A DNA stretch of 64,000 nucleotides from Strigamia acuminata (lineage: Eukaryota; Arthropoda; Chilopoda; Geophilomorpha; Linotaeniidae). Of this stretch, positions 10,008 to 19,126 are shown piece by piece. The stretch is taken from positions 1,364,001 to 1,428,000 of the forward strand of contig OX442322.1 in assembly GCA_949358305.1 (NCBI GenBank). Direction: 5' to 3'. The notes beneath the pieces are model-generated. The model did not search any database, was not told the origin of the DNA, and saw only the letters and a list, made by a program, of their open reading frames with translations. The translations under genes were made by a program, and so were the position numbers. The number at the start of each line of letters is the position of its first letter. Position 1 is the stretch's first letter.

Positions 10008-13000
10008 ATACGTAATTGGGCGCGTCTGTAATTGCTTCGACCTCTGTCAATACGGTTGTCAGCTCCTCAAAACATAGCGACGCTCTTCCTAGGACCTTCT
10101 TCAGACTTAATTTTACAGTCTTGACCAAGCGCTCCCAAAAAGCCCCCCACCATGGGGCGAGTTCGACTATGAACTTCCATTGAATTTTGTTATGAGACAA
10201 GAATCCCTGGAATTTTTCGCTGGCAAATCCATTTATGAACAGCGCCAAGTCTTTTTCGGCGCGCTTAAAGGTCTTCGCGTTGTCCGAATACACGACGCTC
10301 GGTATTCCTCGTCGTGATATCAAACGCTTGAACGCCAAAATAAACTTCTCAGTCGACAAATCCGACACCAACTCCAGGTGTACGGCTCGTACCACCGCGC
10401 AGGTAAATAAGGCGATGTAACATTTATCGCCACTCCGCATGTAGAGTGTGCCCGCGAAATCAACGCCTATTACTTGAAATGGGGCAGCACGATTAATGCG
10501 GTCAGACGGGAGGAGTCCGATGGCTTGTGTCATCAGCTTCGAGTTTACGCGACGGCACGTTATACATTTGGATACGTAATTTTTGATCGTTTTCCTGGCT
10601 CTTCGAGTCCAAAATTTTGAACGAAATTCCGATAACGTATCTCCTAATCCTCCATGTAAAGCACGTCTATGGCAGTCCCTTATTATTAGTGTGGTCATCG
10701 GCGAGTCTGCATCCAATACGATTGGATAAATAAAATTCTTCGTTCCGATGTGGTCGCGAATTCGAGAATTTATTCGCAATATCTTGTTTTCGTCGACGAT
10801 CAATTCCACTTGCGATAAAGGTGACTCTCTATTAAATTTTACAGCATTCTGTACGCTTTCCATTTCTTCTGCGAATCTTGAACGCTGAGTGTGGCAAAAC
10901 CAATACGTTTCTGCTGCCTCGATTTCCTCAGTTTTCAGCGGTCCGCCAATTGACTGATCCTTTTTCGAGTTTCGAACGAAGCGCAGCATCCACGCTGTGA
11001 TCCTGACTACCTTCGTCCAACTGCTGTAGGTTTCTAAGGCGAACAACGGCTCCAGCCTCTCCGACGCTCTTGTCACGTTTATGCGTGTGGAATTCTCTTC
11101 TACCTCTTCAAGCTGAGTTTTCATTTCCGCGTCTATTCCTTGTGGCCAATGTTCTTTACTTTTGTGTAACCATTCGGGGCCATTCCACCACTCGCCATCT
11201 TCAACCAGCTTCACTGCCTCCATCCCTCTCGTCAATTTATCCGCAGGATTCACCCTGCCGGGGCAGTGTCGCCACGATTCGACGTTGGTGTTCGTACGAA
11301 TTTCTCGTACCCGATTCGCGACGAAAGGATTAGTTTTCCCTTGTTGCTCGCGGATCCAAAAATACGTAATTGAAGAGTCAGTCCAATAATGCATCTTCTG
11401 AATTTCCAAAACTTGCAATTTCTTCGCGACGCGAGATGACAAAAGGGCGCTCATGAGCTCCAGTTTCGGCAATGTGAGCGGCTTTAATGGTGCAACGCGA
11501 GACTTGGACATGCACAATGATACGTCTACAGTTCCTTTGGTTTCAGTGCGCACGTAGACTACGACGCCGTACGCTTTTGGACTCGCGTCGCAAAAAAAAT
11601 GAAGCTCTTGCTGTGAGTCGTCGCTTAAGTTGGAGCTGTACGGTCGCTTGACTGAAATTCGGCGCAATGTTGTAACTTGTTTGATCCACTCACACCATCG
11701 CTTGGCAATGTCGGGGGGCAATGGGACATCCCAATCGATTTTTCTCATCCACAACTCCTGAAACATGAGTTTTCCGACGATCGTGAACGGTGCAGCGAAG
11801 CCCAATGGGTCATAAATTTTAGCTACTGCTTGTACAATTGCTCTCTTCGTTCCTTGTCCGTCCTCTGGTTTCTTCTCGGCCCATTCGCCTATTTCGAGTT
11901 GGTGTCTGTCGATTTCATAATTCCAAATTAAGCCTAATACGGTGGTCTGCTCATTTTCGGCGGCGATTATTTCTTCGTCCTCGGGAATTTCTTTAGCAAA
12001 TATTTCACGCAACCGTCGAGAATTCGAATGCCATTTTCGTAATGGCAAATGCGCATCCATCATCAATTTCCGCGCTTCGAAAAAAACGGTCAGAACTTGA
12101 TCGTCAGTTCGCATCGAATCGATAAGATCATCTACGTAAAATTTCTCTCGGATCTGCTTTACAGTCTCTGGATATAATTTTTCCATTTCATCCAAATGCA
12201 TTTGGATTGTGTCATTCAATGAATAGGGACTGGAGCTGACCCCAAATGTGACTCGTTTCTGACGCATTATTCTCGGCACGACGAATTCCAAACCGTCCCA
12301 ATTCTCCGGGACCCACAAAAAACTAACAAAGTTCCGGTCGCAAAGTCTCAATAAAAGTTGCAAGAACGCCTTTTCAATGTCTGAGAGGTATGCCACAAGC
12401 TCGCGCCGAAACAACACCAAAAGTTTCAAGATTTCCGGTAACAAATTGGGACCGCTGTCTAAACAATCGTTCAGTGAAAGTTCGTTTTTCCCCTTTGATG
12501 ATGCGTCGAACACGATACGAATTTTTGTTGTTGCACGGTCTTCTCGTACAACTGCACGATGCGGCATAAAGTAAGAATGTTCTGGATCTTGTATTTCTAC
12601 TTCCTCGATGATGTCGTTTTTCAGCTGATCCTCGAAGATTTTCTTGTATGCCTGATAAAAGCCGGGGTTCTTTTTGAACTTCCGTACCAGATGCCAAAAC
12701 CTCCGCTTGGCTACTTCATAATTGTTGTTGAGTTGACTTGTATCGACCAACCAGGGCAGTGGCACCACATATCGGCTGTCCTCGCGCGTCACTTGCTCCC
12801 GAAATCGTTTTGTGCACGAGTTGCGATCGGTCGGCGATTCATCGACGGTCTCGTGACGGATTCCGATCGCCTCGAGTTCCCAGAATTTTCTTAGGCCTTC
12901 TTCTAAACGATCGTCGAGCCGCACGTTGAATACACGAGTAACCATTGTCGACATGGACGTCACATTGGGCGAAGTTCCCATCACAGTCCAGCCAAACATT

Positions 13001-14808
13001 GTTTCAACTGCTACCAGATTTTCCTCAAATTTTTCGATTCGTCCGGTCAAAATCCTGGCAATATTGTCGGCTCCTATCAAACAAAAAATATCGAAATTAT
13101 TATGCTGTTCAAAATTTATTACAATATTGTTGCGTTCTAGGGCGGCTCGCAAGCCAGACTGCAATTCGGTTTTTATTGGTCGGGTTATCCACGGCGTCTC
13201 AAATGCTGAGACCGTGAGCGCTTTATTTTTGTCGTCCACGTGACACAATTTCAAATCGAATCTCCCTCGCTTCACATTTTGCGACGTTTGACTGCCAAAA
13301 GTAAGCACGGACAAATTTTCAGTTCCTGTCGATGGCAACTTCATGTATTTAGCAAGACTGGACAACACGAATGTCGTCTGACTGCCGGGGTCGAGAAGGC
13401 ACTGCACGATCGCCTCTTTGGATTGATGCATGACACGCACGAAAATTGTCGCCAACGTTGCAGCAGGTGGCGGGACGAATTTCGACAAATCGACGCACGT
13501 AGCCACGTGAGTAATTACATTTTCAGTGACAGTCTTTGGTGTTCCATCACAAATCAAAGGGTTGTGACTCCGTTGGCACAATTTGCACGTAATACGATAG
13601 GAGCACGTTTTTGACGTGTGCCCCTTTTTTAAACACTTAAAACACCGTCCATTTTTGACTATATAATTTTTTCTTTCAGCAGCGGTAGAAGTGCAGCTGT
13701 CACGGTCGTGAGTTTTGCTGCAGAACATGCAATTGGATATTGTTGTGCTCAAGACGCGAGCAGACGGCACTCGATCGTGGCTCTTGCGCATTGTTTTCTC
13801 TTCCGATTTTTCTGATTTTCCCGATTTTTTCGATTTTTCCGATTTTTCAACTTCTTTTTTACGATGTAATTCTTGGAAATTGTCTATTTTGCTGTGGTGG
13901 ATGAGCTCAGCACGAATCATATTGAGCAACTCTTTTGCTTTGTATTTTCCGTCCGGATATTGGCGTGAGAAGTCAAGTGAGATCTGCTTGGGCACCAAAC
14001 CCAGAATTAATGGGCAAACCGTCGCATCAATTGCGTCCGCATTCATTTTTGCTGCACGCAGGCCGCGCACGTTTGATTCGCAGCGGTCGTACAGCTTCTG
14101 GAGTGACTCTGTGTCCATAATATCGCGTACGGGTGTCATCCTCATCAAGGAATTTAAATGGGCACTCATGATTACGTCACTGCGCCCAAAACGTTCCAAC
14201 AACAGTTCTTTGGCTACGGGATAGTTCTCATCGGTTGGTGGCAAGCCTTTTAACACCAGCGCTGCCTCGCCTTCCAAAAACGACTTCAGATAAACCAGCT
14301 TGCTCTTATTTGTTATGTTGGTTTTCGTGTCAATACTGATATCAAAGTTTCCCCAAAAATCATCCCACTCGAGGGGATTGCCCTTAAATTTAATTGCTTC
14401 ATATTTTGGGAGTCGCATCGTCGTCTCGTGCGGAACGTGGCCGTTACCGTTATAATTATTAGTTACTGTTGCTGCCGGAGGGGGGACGAGCGGCGCATTG
14501 AGTTCTTTCAGCGCCTCATCAATTTCAACCTCGCAATCAATCACTTTCTCGTAATAATTCGACTCACATTGCGTAATTTCCTGGTCGATTTCGTCGTCGT
14601 CGATCAGTGCCGCCAATATTTTCACATCCAACTCCTTCAAGGTGATAAATTTTGCCTTCAAATTAGCCCTTATTTTTTTTAGTTCGAGCGCATTGCGCGG
14701 GATATTCGCGAGGAGAGTCTTCGCCTTGGTGATGGTGGCGGTCACAGTTCGTCTGGCCACGGTACGTTGACTTTTGGTCACGGCGAGGTCGTCGGCCATC
14801 TTTGTCAA
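9982..14808 (-). CDS. BEL/Pao gag-pol polyprotein (frameshifted near its end)
   Basis: This 1608-aa frame starts at the first ATG after the 5' LTR. Domains in order: Gag (DUF1759-like, about 130-230), Cys-rich zinc knuckles with CFKCLKKGHTSKTC (about 360-430), a retropepsin-like protease with LLDPGSQTTF (about 470), reverse transcriptase with YLSDIEKAF and the catalytic FYVDDLIDS (about 830-990), RNase H, then an integrase with an HHCC-like zinc region (HRRALHGG, then CITC) and a DDE core (VDFAG, YSDNAKTF, WWGAFWERLV). The integrase tail is in another frame. GC content is higher than in the flanking viral DNA. Confidence 0.93.
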   Translation of the reverse strand: MTKMADDLAVTKSQRTVARRTVTATITKAKTLLANIPRNALELKKIRANLKAKFITLKELDVKILAALIDDDEIDQEITQCESNYYEKVIDCEVEIDEALKELNAPLVPPPAATVTNNYNGNGHVPHETTMRLPKYEAIKFKGNPLEWDDFWGNFDISIDTKTNITNKSKLVYLKSFLEGEAALVLKGLPPTDENYPVAKELLLERFGRSDVIMSAHLNSLMRMTPVRDIMDTESLQKLYDRCESNVRGLRAAKMNADAIDATVCPLILGLVPKQISLDFSRQYPDGKYKAKELLNMIRAELIHHSKIDNFQELHRKKEVEKSEKSKKSGKSEKSEEKTMRKSHDRVPSARVLSTTISNCMFCSKTHDRDSCTSTAAERKNYIVKNGRCFKCLKKGHTSKTCSYRITCKLCQRSHNPLICDGTPKTVTENVITHVATCVDLSKFVPPPAATLATIFVRVMHQSKEAIVQCLLDPGSQTTFVLSSLAKYMKLPSTGTENLSVLTFGSQTSQNVKRGRFDLKLCHVDDKNKALTVSAFETPWITRPIKTELQSGLRAALERNNIVINFEQHNNFDIFCLIGADNIARILTGRIEKFEENLVAVETMFGWTVMGTSPNVTSMSTMVTRVFNVRLDDRLEEGLRKFWELEAIGIRHETVDESPTDRNSCTKRFREQVTREDSRYVVPLPWLVDTSQLNNNYEVAKRRFWHLVRKFKKNPGFYQAYKKIFEDQLKNDIIEEVEIQDPEHSYFMPHRAVVREDRATTKIRIVFDASSKGKNELSLNDCLDSGPNLLPEILKLLVLFRRELVAYLSDIEKAFLQLLLRLCDRNFVSFLWVPENWDGLEFVVPRIMRQKRVTFGVSSSPYSLNDTIQMHLDEMEKLYPETVKQIREKFYVDDLIDSMRTDDQVLTVFFEARKLMMDAHLPLRKWHSNSRRLREIFAKEIPEDEEIIAAENEQTTVLGLIWNYEIDRHQLEIGEWAEKKPEDGQGTKRAIVQAVAKIYDPLGFAAPFTIVGKLMFQELWMRKIDWDVPLPPDIAKRWCEWIKQVTTLRRISVKRPYSSNLSDDSQQELHFFCDASPKAYGVVVYVRTETKGTVDVSLCMSKSRVAPLKPLTLPKLELMSALLSSRVAKKLQVLEIQKMHYWTDSSITYFWIREQQGKTNPFVANRVREIRTNTNVESWRHCPGRVNPADKLTRGMEAVKLVEDGEWWNGPEWLHKSKEHWPQGIDAEMKTQLEEVEENSTRINVTRASERLEPLFALETYSSWTKVVRITAWMLRFVRNSKKDQSIGGPLKTEEIEAAETYWFCHTQRSRFAEEMESVQNAVKFNRESPLSQVELIVDENKILRINSRIRDHIGTKNFIYPIVLDADSPMTTLIIRDCHRRALHGGLGDTLSEFRSKFWTRRARKTIKNYVSKCITCRRVNSKLMTQAIGLLPSDRINRAAPFQVIGVDFAGTLYMRSGDKCYIALFTCAVVRAVHLELVSDLSTEKFILAFKRLISRRGIPSVVYSDNAKTFKRAEKDLALFINGFASEKFQGFLSHNKIQWKFIVELAPWWGAFWERLVKTVKLSLKKVLGRASLCFEELTTVLTEVEAITDAPNYVCDGQSNRT

Positions 14809-14866
14809 ATTTCGAACTTTTACTTGCTGTTAGGATTTTCAGATCTTCAGGGTCCAGGTCGAATTT

Positions 14867-14884
14867 TCCCGGGTTTCGGCACCA
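14867..14884 (-). promoter_or_regulatory. Candidate tRNA primer-binding site of the BEL/Pao element
   Basis: On the minus strand, one base after the 5' LTR, the sequence TGGTGCCGAAACCCGGGA begins with TGG, the complement of a tRNA CCA end. I did not assign the tRNA species. Confidence 0.65.
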
Positions 14885-14885
14885 A

Positions 14886-15287
14886 TTTCGCGATTGCAAA
14901 ACAAATCCTACTACGATTGTAGCACACACAAATAAACAGTCCAATTGTTTAAACTTAACAAACTAATTTAATCGTTGAAAATTGAGCAGTGCAAAAACGT
15001 GTAGTGACACACGTTGATACATGAACAAAGATGAGAGTAAGATCATAAAACAAACGAGGACACATCTGGTCAGCAAGGACTGACCAACAACAATTTAGAT
15101 ACTTGAGGGCACTCTTGGTGACCTCGATACAAACATGTTATGAACTTCAAAACATAGCAATTAATTCCATCTAACTAAATACTTATAAAATCAAACAACA
15201 CTTTTTTTTCTAAATCTAAACATAATCAAAACAAACACTTTTGACCAAATCATTAAAATAAAATATTAAATCAATTAGGATTTTACA
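14886..15287 (-). repeat. 5' LTR of the BEL/Pao element
   Basis: 402 bp, nearly identical to 9147-9548. It is followed on the plus strand by the target duplicate cctgt at 15288-15292. Confidence 0.95.
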
Positions 15288-15361
15288 CCTGTGATGCACA
15301 AAAACACATTATGGGAACGATCATGTTGCGATATTTTGTGTTAATGTGTAATTAATATGTA

Positions 15362-15759
15362 CAGTCATGGACAAAAAAAATTCCTTGTAGTTTAGTTGTT
15401 TTTATTTTATTAAGTTTATCTACCAGGTGGCATAAAAATCCATTGTCTTGCTTTAACAACAGTATTAAAAGGTAAAACCCAGGCAAATAATAATTTCACT
15501 AAATCTCAATGGATTTTTATACCACCTGTAGTGTTCATATATAATTAAATAACAAGTCATGTAGAGTTCACACAAGGAGAGAGACTTATTTATTGCTCGC
15601 ATACTAATCCAGAGTGGCCTTGCTGTAACATGTTACATAATATATAACCTTGGGCTGCTTATTGCGCCATCTAGTGATAACACTTTACATCACGATACCA
15701 CACCACCTGGTGATTAACTTAAAACAGCTAAACTGCAGGAAAGTTTTTGACCATGACTG
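15362..15759. mobile_element. Tc1/mariner-type MITE
   Basis: Terminal inverted repeats start CAGTCATGGACAAAA on the left and, on the other strand, CAGTCATGGTCAAAA on the right. TA dinucleotides (15360-15361 and 15760-15761) flank them, as expected for Tc1/mariner insertion. It is 398 bp with no transposase. Inside is a second inverted pair (the ccaggtggcataaaaatcc segment near 15423 and its complement near 15508-15530). Confidence 0.8.
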
Positions 15760-15761
15760 TA

Positions 15762-16237
15762 CCTTGATTGAGGCTAGTGAAAGGTTATGATGCGTTGAAC
15801 TTCTTGTATCTTGGTTCAGTCTAATGTGTAGCCGCCATGTTTTAACATTATTTGAAGTGTATTCACCGTTCAAAGTGAATAAATACACCATATTAATCTA
15901 ACAGACTTTGTTTCACTATTTCAGTTTGAGTTGATTCAATTTTAATTTAAAATACAATGCGATAAGAGGAGTGTCATACTTGCATTTAAACAGTTTGTCT
16001 CACCTAAAATGATCTAGAAATAGAAGAGGTTCAGCAGACAATGCTTACTGCAAGGGGTAACTATGCAGCATCCACCACGTTTAATGTATTTCTTTTGAAA
16101 ATAATTTGTTCCCATCATTGATAGTTTGTAAGTTGATGGTTGTTAAAAAGGGGTAGGGCTTATTGGCTTATAAATGTTCTATATTAATAGATACAGTAAT
16201 GCTTTTTCATTTATACTGGTATTTTAATGTTAAAAAA
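15762..16237. other. Non-coding stretch before a virus block
   Basis: No gene seen. The part near 16140-16237 probably holds the promoter of the gene at 16238 (TTTTAATGTTAAAAAA just before its ATG). Confidence 0.35.
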
Positions 16238-17251
16238 ATGAGTAAACGAACATCAAAAAAGAAAAGAAAAACGCATTCACACAGCATTTCGATTTACGAC
16301 GAGGTATTGTTTGAAACAGATAAGGAAAAATTTATAGTACATGATATAAATTTAATTCATTACGAAAATATTTACACACAAAATGTTGATCACGGTGACG
16401 ACAGACTCTATCTGGAAAAGAAAGATTCAAACAAAAGTGGTTGTTACGTACACATTTCTCCACATATTACAGCTTGGCATAACAATGTTCCATCGGAAAT
16501 GGTATATAATAATGAATTAGCCAAGTTTGGTTTAACACCGAAGATTATTACTTGGTGGATGAACACGAATACAGAAATTGTAACGATTTATAAATACGAT
16601 GAAAAGGATGACATAATCTCGTTGTACAATTATAGAAATAAAATTGAAATAGATAAAAATAAATGTTTTAATATTACGATTCAATTCTTAATCGATTGCC
16701 TAAAATATTTAAAGAACTATGCTATCTTTCCTACCGTCATGTCTCCTAAGCGTATTTTTATAAACTTGACAAAGCAGAAATTGGGTTTTTATGAAAATGG
16801 ACATTTTCAGTTTTTGCCTTGGCAAGTTAATGAATCTCTAAGAATAGTCGATGTCGTATATACGCATCCAGATACTAGAACATTTTCTCCTGCCAATAAA
16901 TATAAATATGCAGAATCGTTTAAATTAGACTCCAAAGTAACGGGGTTATTGAATTTTTATATCGGATCATTGACACTGCTATATTTTTGCTTGACTGGTA
17001 CAGCCGTTCCAGCAAAGAATTCATTATTTAAAGAAGAAAAAATAATGTGTAAATTACCAAATGGAATTTGTAAATCTACTTATCTTTATGATAATAGGTA
17101 CTATGAATTTTTTCATAGATATTATTGCATTATCGGATTAAAAACTTTATCCAATACGCTTAAAACTTCATTTATGTTAACCAATACAGCAGACGAATTC
17201 CTAAAGACGTACGAAAATTTACTGTCTTCTGCTAAACGTTTACATGAGTAA
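16238..17251 (+). CDS. Protein kinase-like (probably catalytically degenerate) viral protein
   Basis: I chose the ATG at 16238, after GTTAAAAAA as before the gene at 1387; earlier in-frame codons include a Met at 16199 but lack that context. The 337-aa protein begins with a very basic stretch (SKRTSKKKRKTHSH). A layout like a kinase fold is suggested by a Glu-containing segment followed by LAKFGLTPKI, a hinge-like TIYKYDEKDD, and a loop PKRIFINLTKQKLGF at the place of the catalytic loop. The usual HRD and DFG acids are not evident, so it may be a pseudokinase. This is inference from pattern; family assignment is uncertain. The frame is intact and leads a dense gene cluster. Confidence 0.55.
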   Translation: MSKRTSKKKRKTHSHSISIYDEVLFETDKEKFIVHDINLIHYENIYTQNVDHGDDRLYLEKKDSNKSGCYVHISPHITAWHNNVPSEMVYNNELAKFGLTPKIITWWMNTNTEIVTIYKYDEKDDIISLYNYRNKIEIDKNKCFNITIQFLIDCLKYLKNYAIFPTVMSPKRIFINLTKQKLGFYENGHFQFLPWQVNESLRIVDVVYTHPDTRTFSPANKYKYAESFKLDSKVTGLLNFYIGSLTLLYFCLTGTAVPAKNSLFKEEKIMCKLPNGICKSTYLYDNRYYEFFHRYYCIIGLKTLSNTLKTSFMLTNTADEFLKTYENLLSSAKRLHE

Positions 17252-17279
17252 TTAATTATACCATCCAATAACTTAAACA

Positions 17280-17297
17280 TTTTTTTTAAAAAAAATA
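17280..17297 (+). promoter_or_regulatory. T-run/A-run promoter motif
   Basis: Eight T followed by eight A lie immediately before the ATG at 17298. It is the cleanest example of the motif shared by many virus-like genes in this window. Confidence 0.45.
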
Positions 17298-17933
17298 ATG
17301 ATTATTATCTATTTAATATTTTCTGTGTTAATAGTTGGTTTGTTTGTTTTCAAATGGTTTTTTACGTTGAGCTTAAATGTAGTAGAGCCGATCAATGATT
17401 TTTATAAAAACCTCTGTATGTTTAAGGAAACGTTGATGTTTTTAGATCCTGTTCGCAATATAAGAAACTGCAGTGATGGTGGTAAGGTAGTCGACAAATT
17501 AAATCACGAAAACGAATATTGGGACAACGCAATTTCAAAAAAGGAGCGAAACAATTGTCTTGTTTTTAATACACCAATTCCTGATCGAACGTCTATTGAC
17601 CACTATATAATATGTCCATCGTTTAAAAAGGCATTTCGTGTTAAATGTCCAGATTATTTTGCCTTTGATCATATAAAGAACGAATGTATTTATAAAAGTA
17701 CATGCTTCGGCGAGCCTATCGGAAAATTAAAAAAATTTACAAATTACGATTATAAAAACAGTGATGCAGTTAAAATACGTATTGACAAGGTAGATACTAA
17801 TATAATGTATTTCATTTGCAACTGTGAAAACCGCATCCTCAGTATAAGTGATTGTAAAGGAAAAAATCAAATATTTGATCAAACGTCTTCTGCATGTAAA
17901 GATCTAATGTTTTCTCTAAACTTAACCAAGTAA
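17298..17933 (+). CDS. Membrane-anchored protein with peritrophin-like Cys repeats
   Basis: The 211-aa protein has an N-terminal signal anchor (about residues 2-25) and a Cys-rich ectodomain. One segment (IICPSFKKAFRVKCPDYFAFD, cut short here, then a Cys) and a second (YFICNC, then SDCKGKNQIFDQTSSAC) match the peritrophin-A/CBM14 chitin-binding pattern of C-x-n-C-x-n-F-x-n-C. Baculoviruses and relatives carry N-anchored peritrophin-like envelope proteins (Ac145/Ac150 and VP91 types) that matter for infection through the gut. A clear T8/A8 motif ends 3 bases before the ATG. Domain call is moderately sure; the virion role is inferred. Confidence 0.65.
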   Translation: MIIIYLIFSVLIVGLFVFKWFFTLSLNVVEPINDFYKNLCMFKETLMFLDPVRNIRNCSDGGKVVDKLNHENEYWDNAISKKERNNCLVFNTPIPDRTSIDHYIICPSFKKAFRVKCPDYFAFDHIKNECIYKSTCFGEPIGKLKKFTNYDYKNSDAVKIRIDKVDTNIMYFICNCENRILSISDCKGKNQIFDQTSSACKDLMFSLNLTK

Positions 17934-18057
17934 ATTATTTGTTTGTGGACAATATGTTCCTGTTGAAGTTAATGTAGATTCCAGAGCCCCTCACGTGTAT
18001 TGAACATCGAGCTTTTGTTTAAAAAAAAATGTTTCAACATTCTAGATGAGAGATGAT

Positions 18058-18888
18058 TCAAGTATTTAAAGCATAATGACGTACTTGATCCACGGTGGGT
18101 CTGATATAATTACGAACAGATTTTGTTTCTGAGTGACCCATTAATTGCGCCAAAACGTGAAGAGGAAATGCAATATTTTTTTCTATCATAATTGAATATT
18201 TCTTAGTGCAAAAGAAGCTTCTCATTCCATGAAATCCCTTTTTCTTTTCAACAACACCGCAGTTGTGTAATATTCGTTTCAATCTGCGTCGCCAATTATC
18301 ATAAGTCGTGGGAAACAAATACTCACTTTTGAGTGAGAGAACGTATGGTCTCAGCTCATCGTGGAAGTACGGTTTATCCGTATCAGAAATGAAAACTGTT
18401 CTAGATTTATTTCCCTTTCCACGTGTAACAATCACCTCCATTGGTGTTTTCTCACAGCCGACTAAAAAATCAGCATTTTTTATGCTCAAAATTTCGTGTA
18501 TTCTTAAACCGGTTCTTATGGCTAGTGAAATGCAATGGTACATTCCCACATCTTCTACAAAACCATGTATAGATTCGTTTAGAAAACTGTTTATTTGTGT
18601 TTGGTCATAATTGTTTACTTTGGTCGACTTACTTCGATCTTTTGATGGTACGGGCATAGGTTGCAGGTTACGATTTTTTAAGACGTACGTGTTTAACGTG
18701 ATAACCATCAATCTTCTGGTGTTACGTGATCTGTTATTGTAATATTGATCTACATAATTCTGAACATTTTCTGTTGTTATTTCATTAGTTGAAAATTCAT
18801 TGTAGAATTTATTCAGATTTCTGAGATAGGTCTTACAAGATTTCTCACCTAAGTTTCTACTTTCTAGAGTGTTTATAGAGATATTCAT
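18058..18888 (-). CDS. Tyrosine recombinase/integrase
   Basis: This intact 276-aa protein has a SAM-like N-terminal core-binding domain (about 1-80) and a catalytic domain with every expected residue: Arg129 in AIRTGLRIHEIL, Lys158/161 in GKGNKSR, His220 and Arg223 in HGMR, His252 in LMGHS and Tyr261. These enzymes cut and rejoin DNA through a covalent 3'-phosphotyrosine. In arthropod large DNA viruses relatives act as VLF-1 or integrase, resolving or packaging genomes. It converges with the peritrophin-like gene. A strong T9/A10 motif lies about 70 bases upstream. Whether it took part in integration here is unknown. Confidence 0.9.
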   Translation of the reverse strand: MNISINTLESRNLGEKSCKTYLRNLNKFYNEFSTNEITTENVQNYVDQYYNNRSRNTRRLMVITLNTYVLKNRNLQPMPVPSKDRSKSTKVNNYDQTQINSFLNESIHGFVEDVGMYHCISLAIRTGLRIHEILSIKNADFLVGCEKTPMEVIVTRGKGNKSRTVFISDTDKPYFHDELRPYVLSLKSEYLFPTTYDNWRRRLKRILHNCGVVEKKKGFHGMRSFFCTKKYSIMIEKNIAFPLHVLAQLMGHSETKSVRNYIRPTVDQVRHYALNT

Positions 18889-18956
18889 TTAAATTTTTTC
18901 TACACACTTTTGTCTGTTGTTACTCTTATTATTATAGAGTGTACACACTAACAATA

Positions 18957-18975
18957 TTTTTTTTTAAAAAAAAAA
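18957..18975. promoter_or_regulatory. T-run/A-run motif between divergent genes
   Basis: Nine T followed by ten A lie between the recombinase gene (leftward) and the PIF-5-like gene (rightward). It resembles motifs in front of other viral genes here. Confidence 0.4.
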
Positions 18976-19126
18976 TATTTACTTAATTCGAATAAAGTTC
19001 TAATTTTTTAATTGAATCATTGTATAGGAATTGAAGGGCTGATTTAGTTTTGAAATTATATTTAATAACTAGTCATTTAAAAAATACGTAGGAAAAGAAT
19101 AATTTTATAAATTTTATCAGTTGACA

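Larger units (their letters stand above)
9147..15287 (-). mobile_element. BEL/Pao LTR retrotransposon, full length
   Basis: Two 402-bp direct LTRs (9147-9548 and 14886-15287) bound a gag-pol region on the minus strand. A 5-bp target duplication, cctgt, flanks it at 9142-9146 and 15288-15292. The LTRs differ by only a few bases by eye, so the insertion is recent. A candidate primer-binding site sits one base inside the 5' LTR. The element lies between two virus-derived blocks. Confidence 0.95.

Noticed and set aside
13715-14224. 169-codon plus-strand frame
   Set aside because: It is a shadow of the BEL/Pao gag on the opposite strand.
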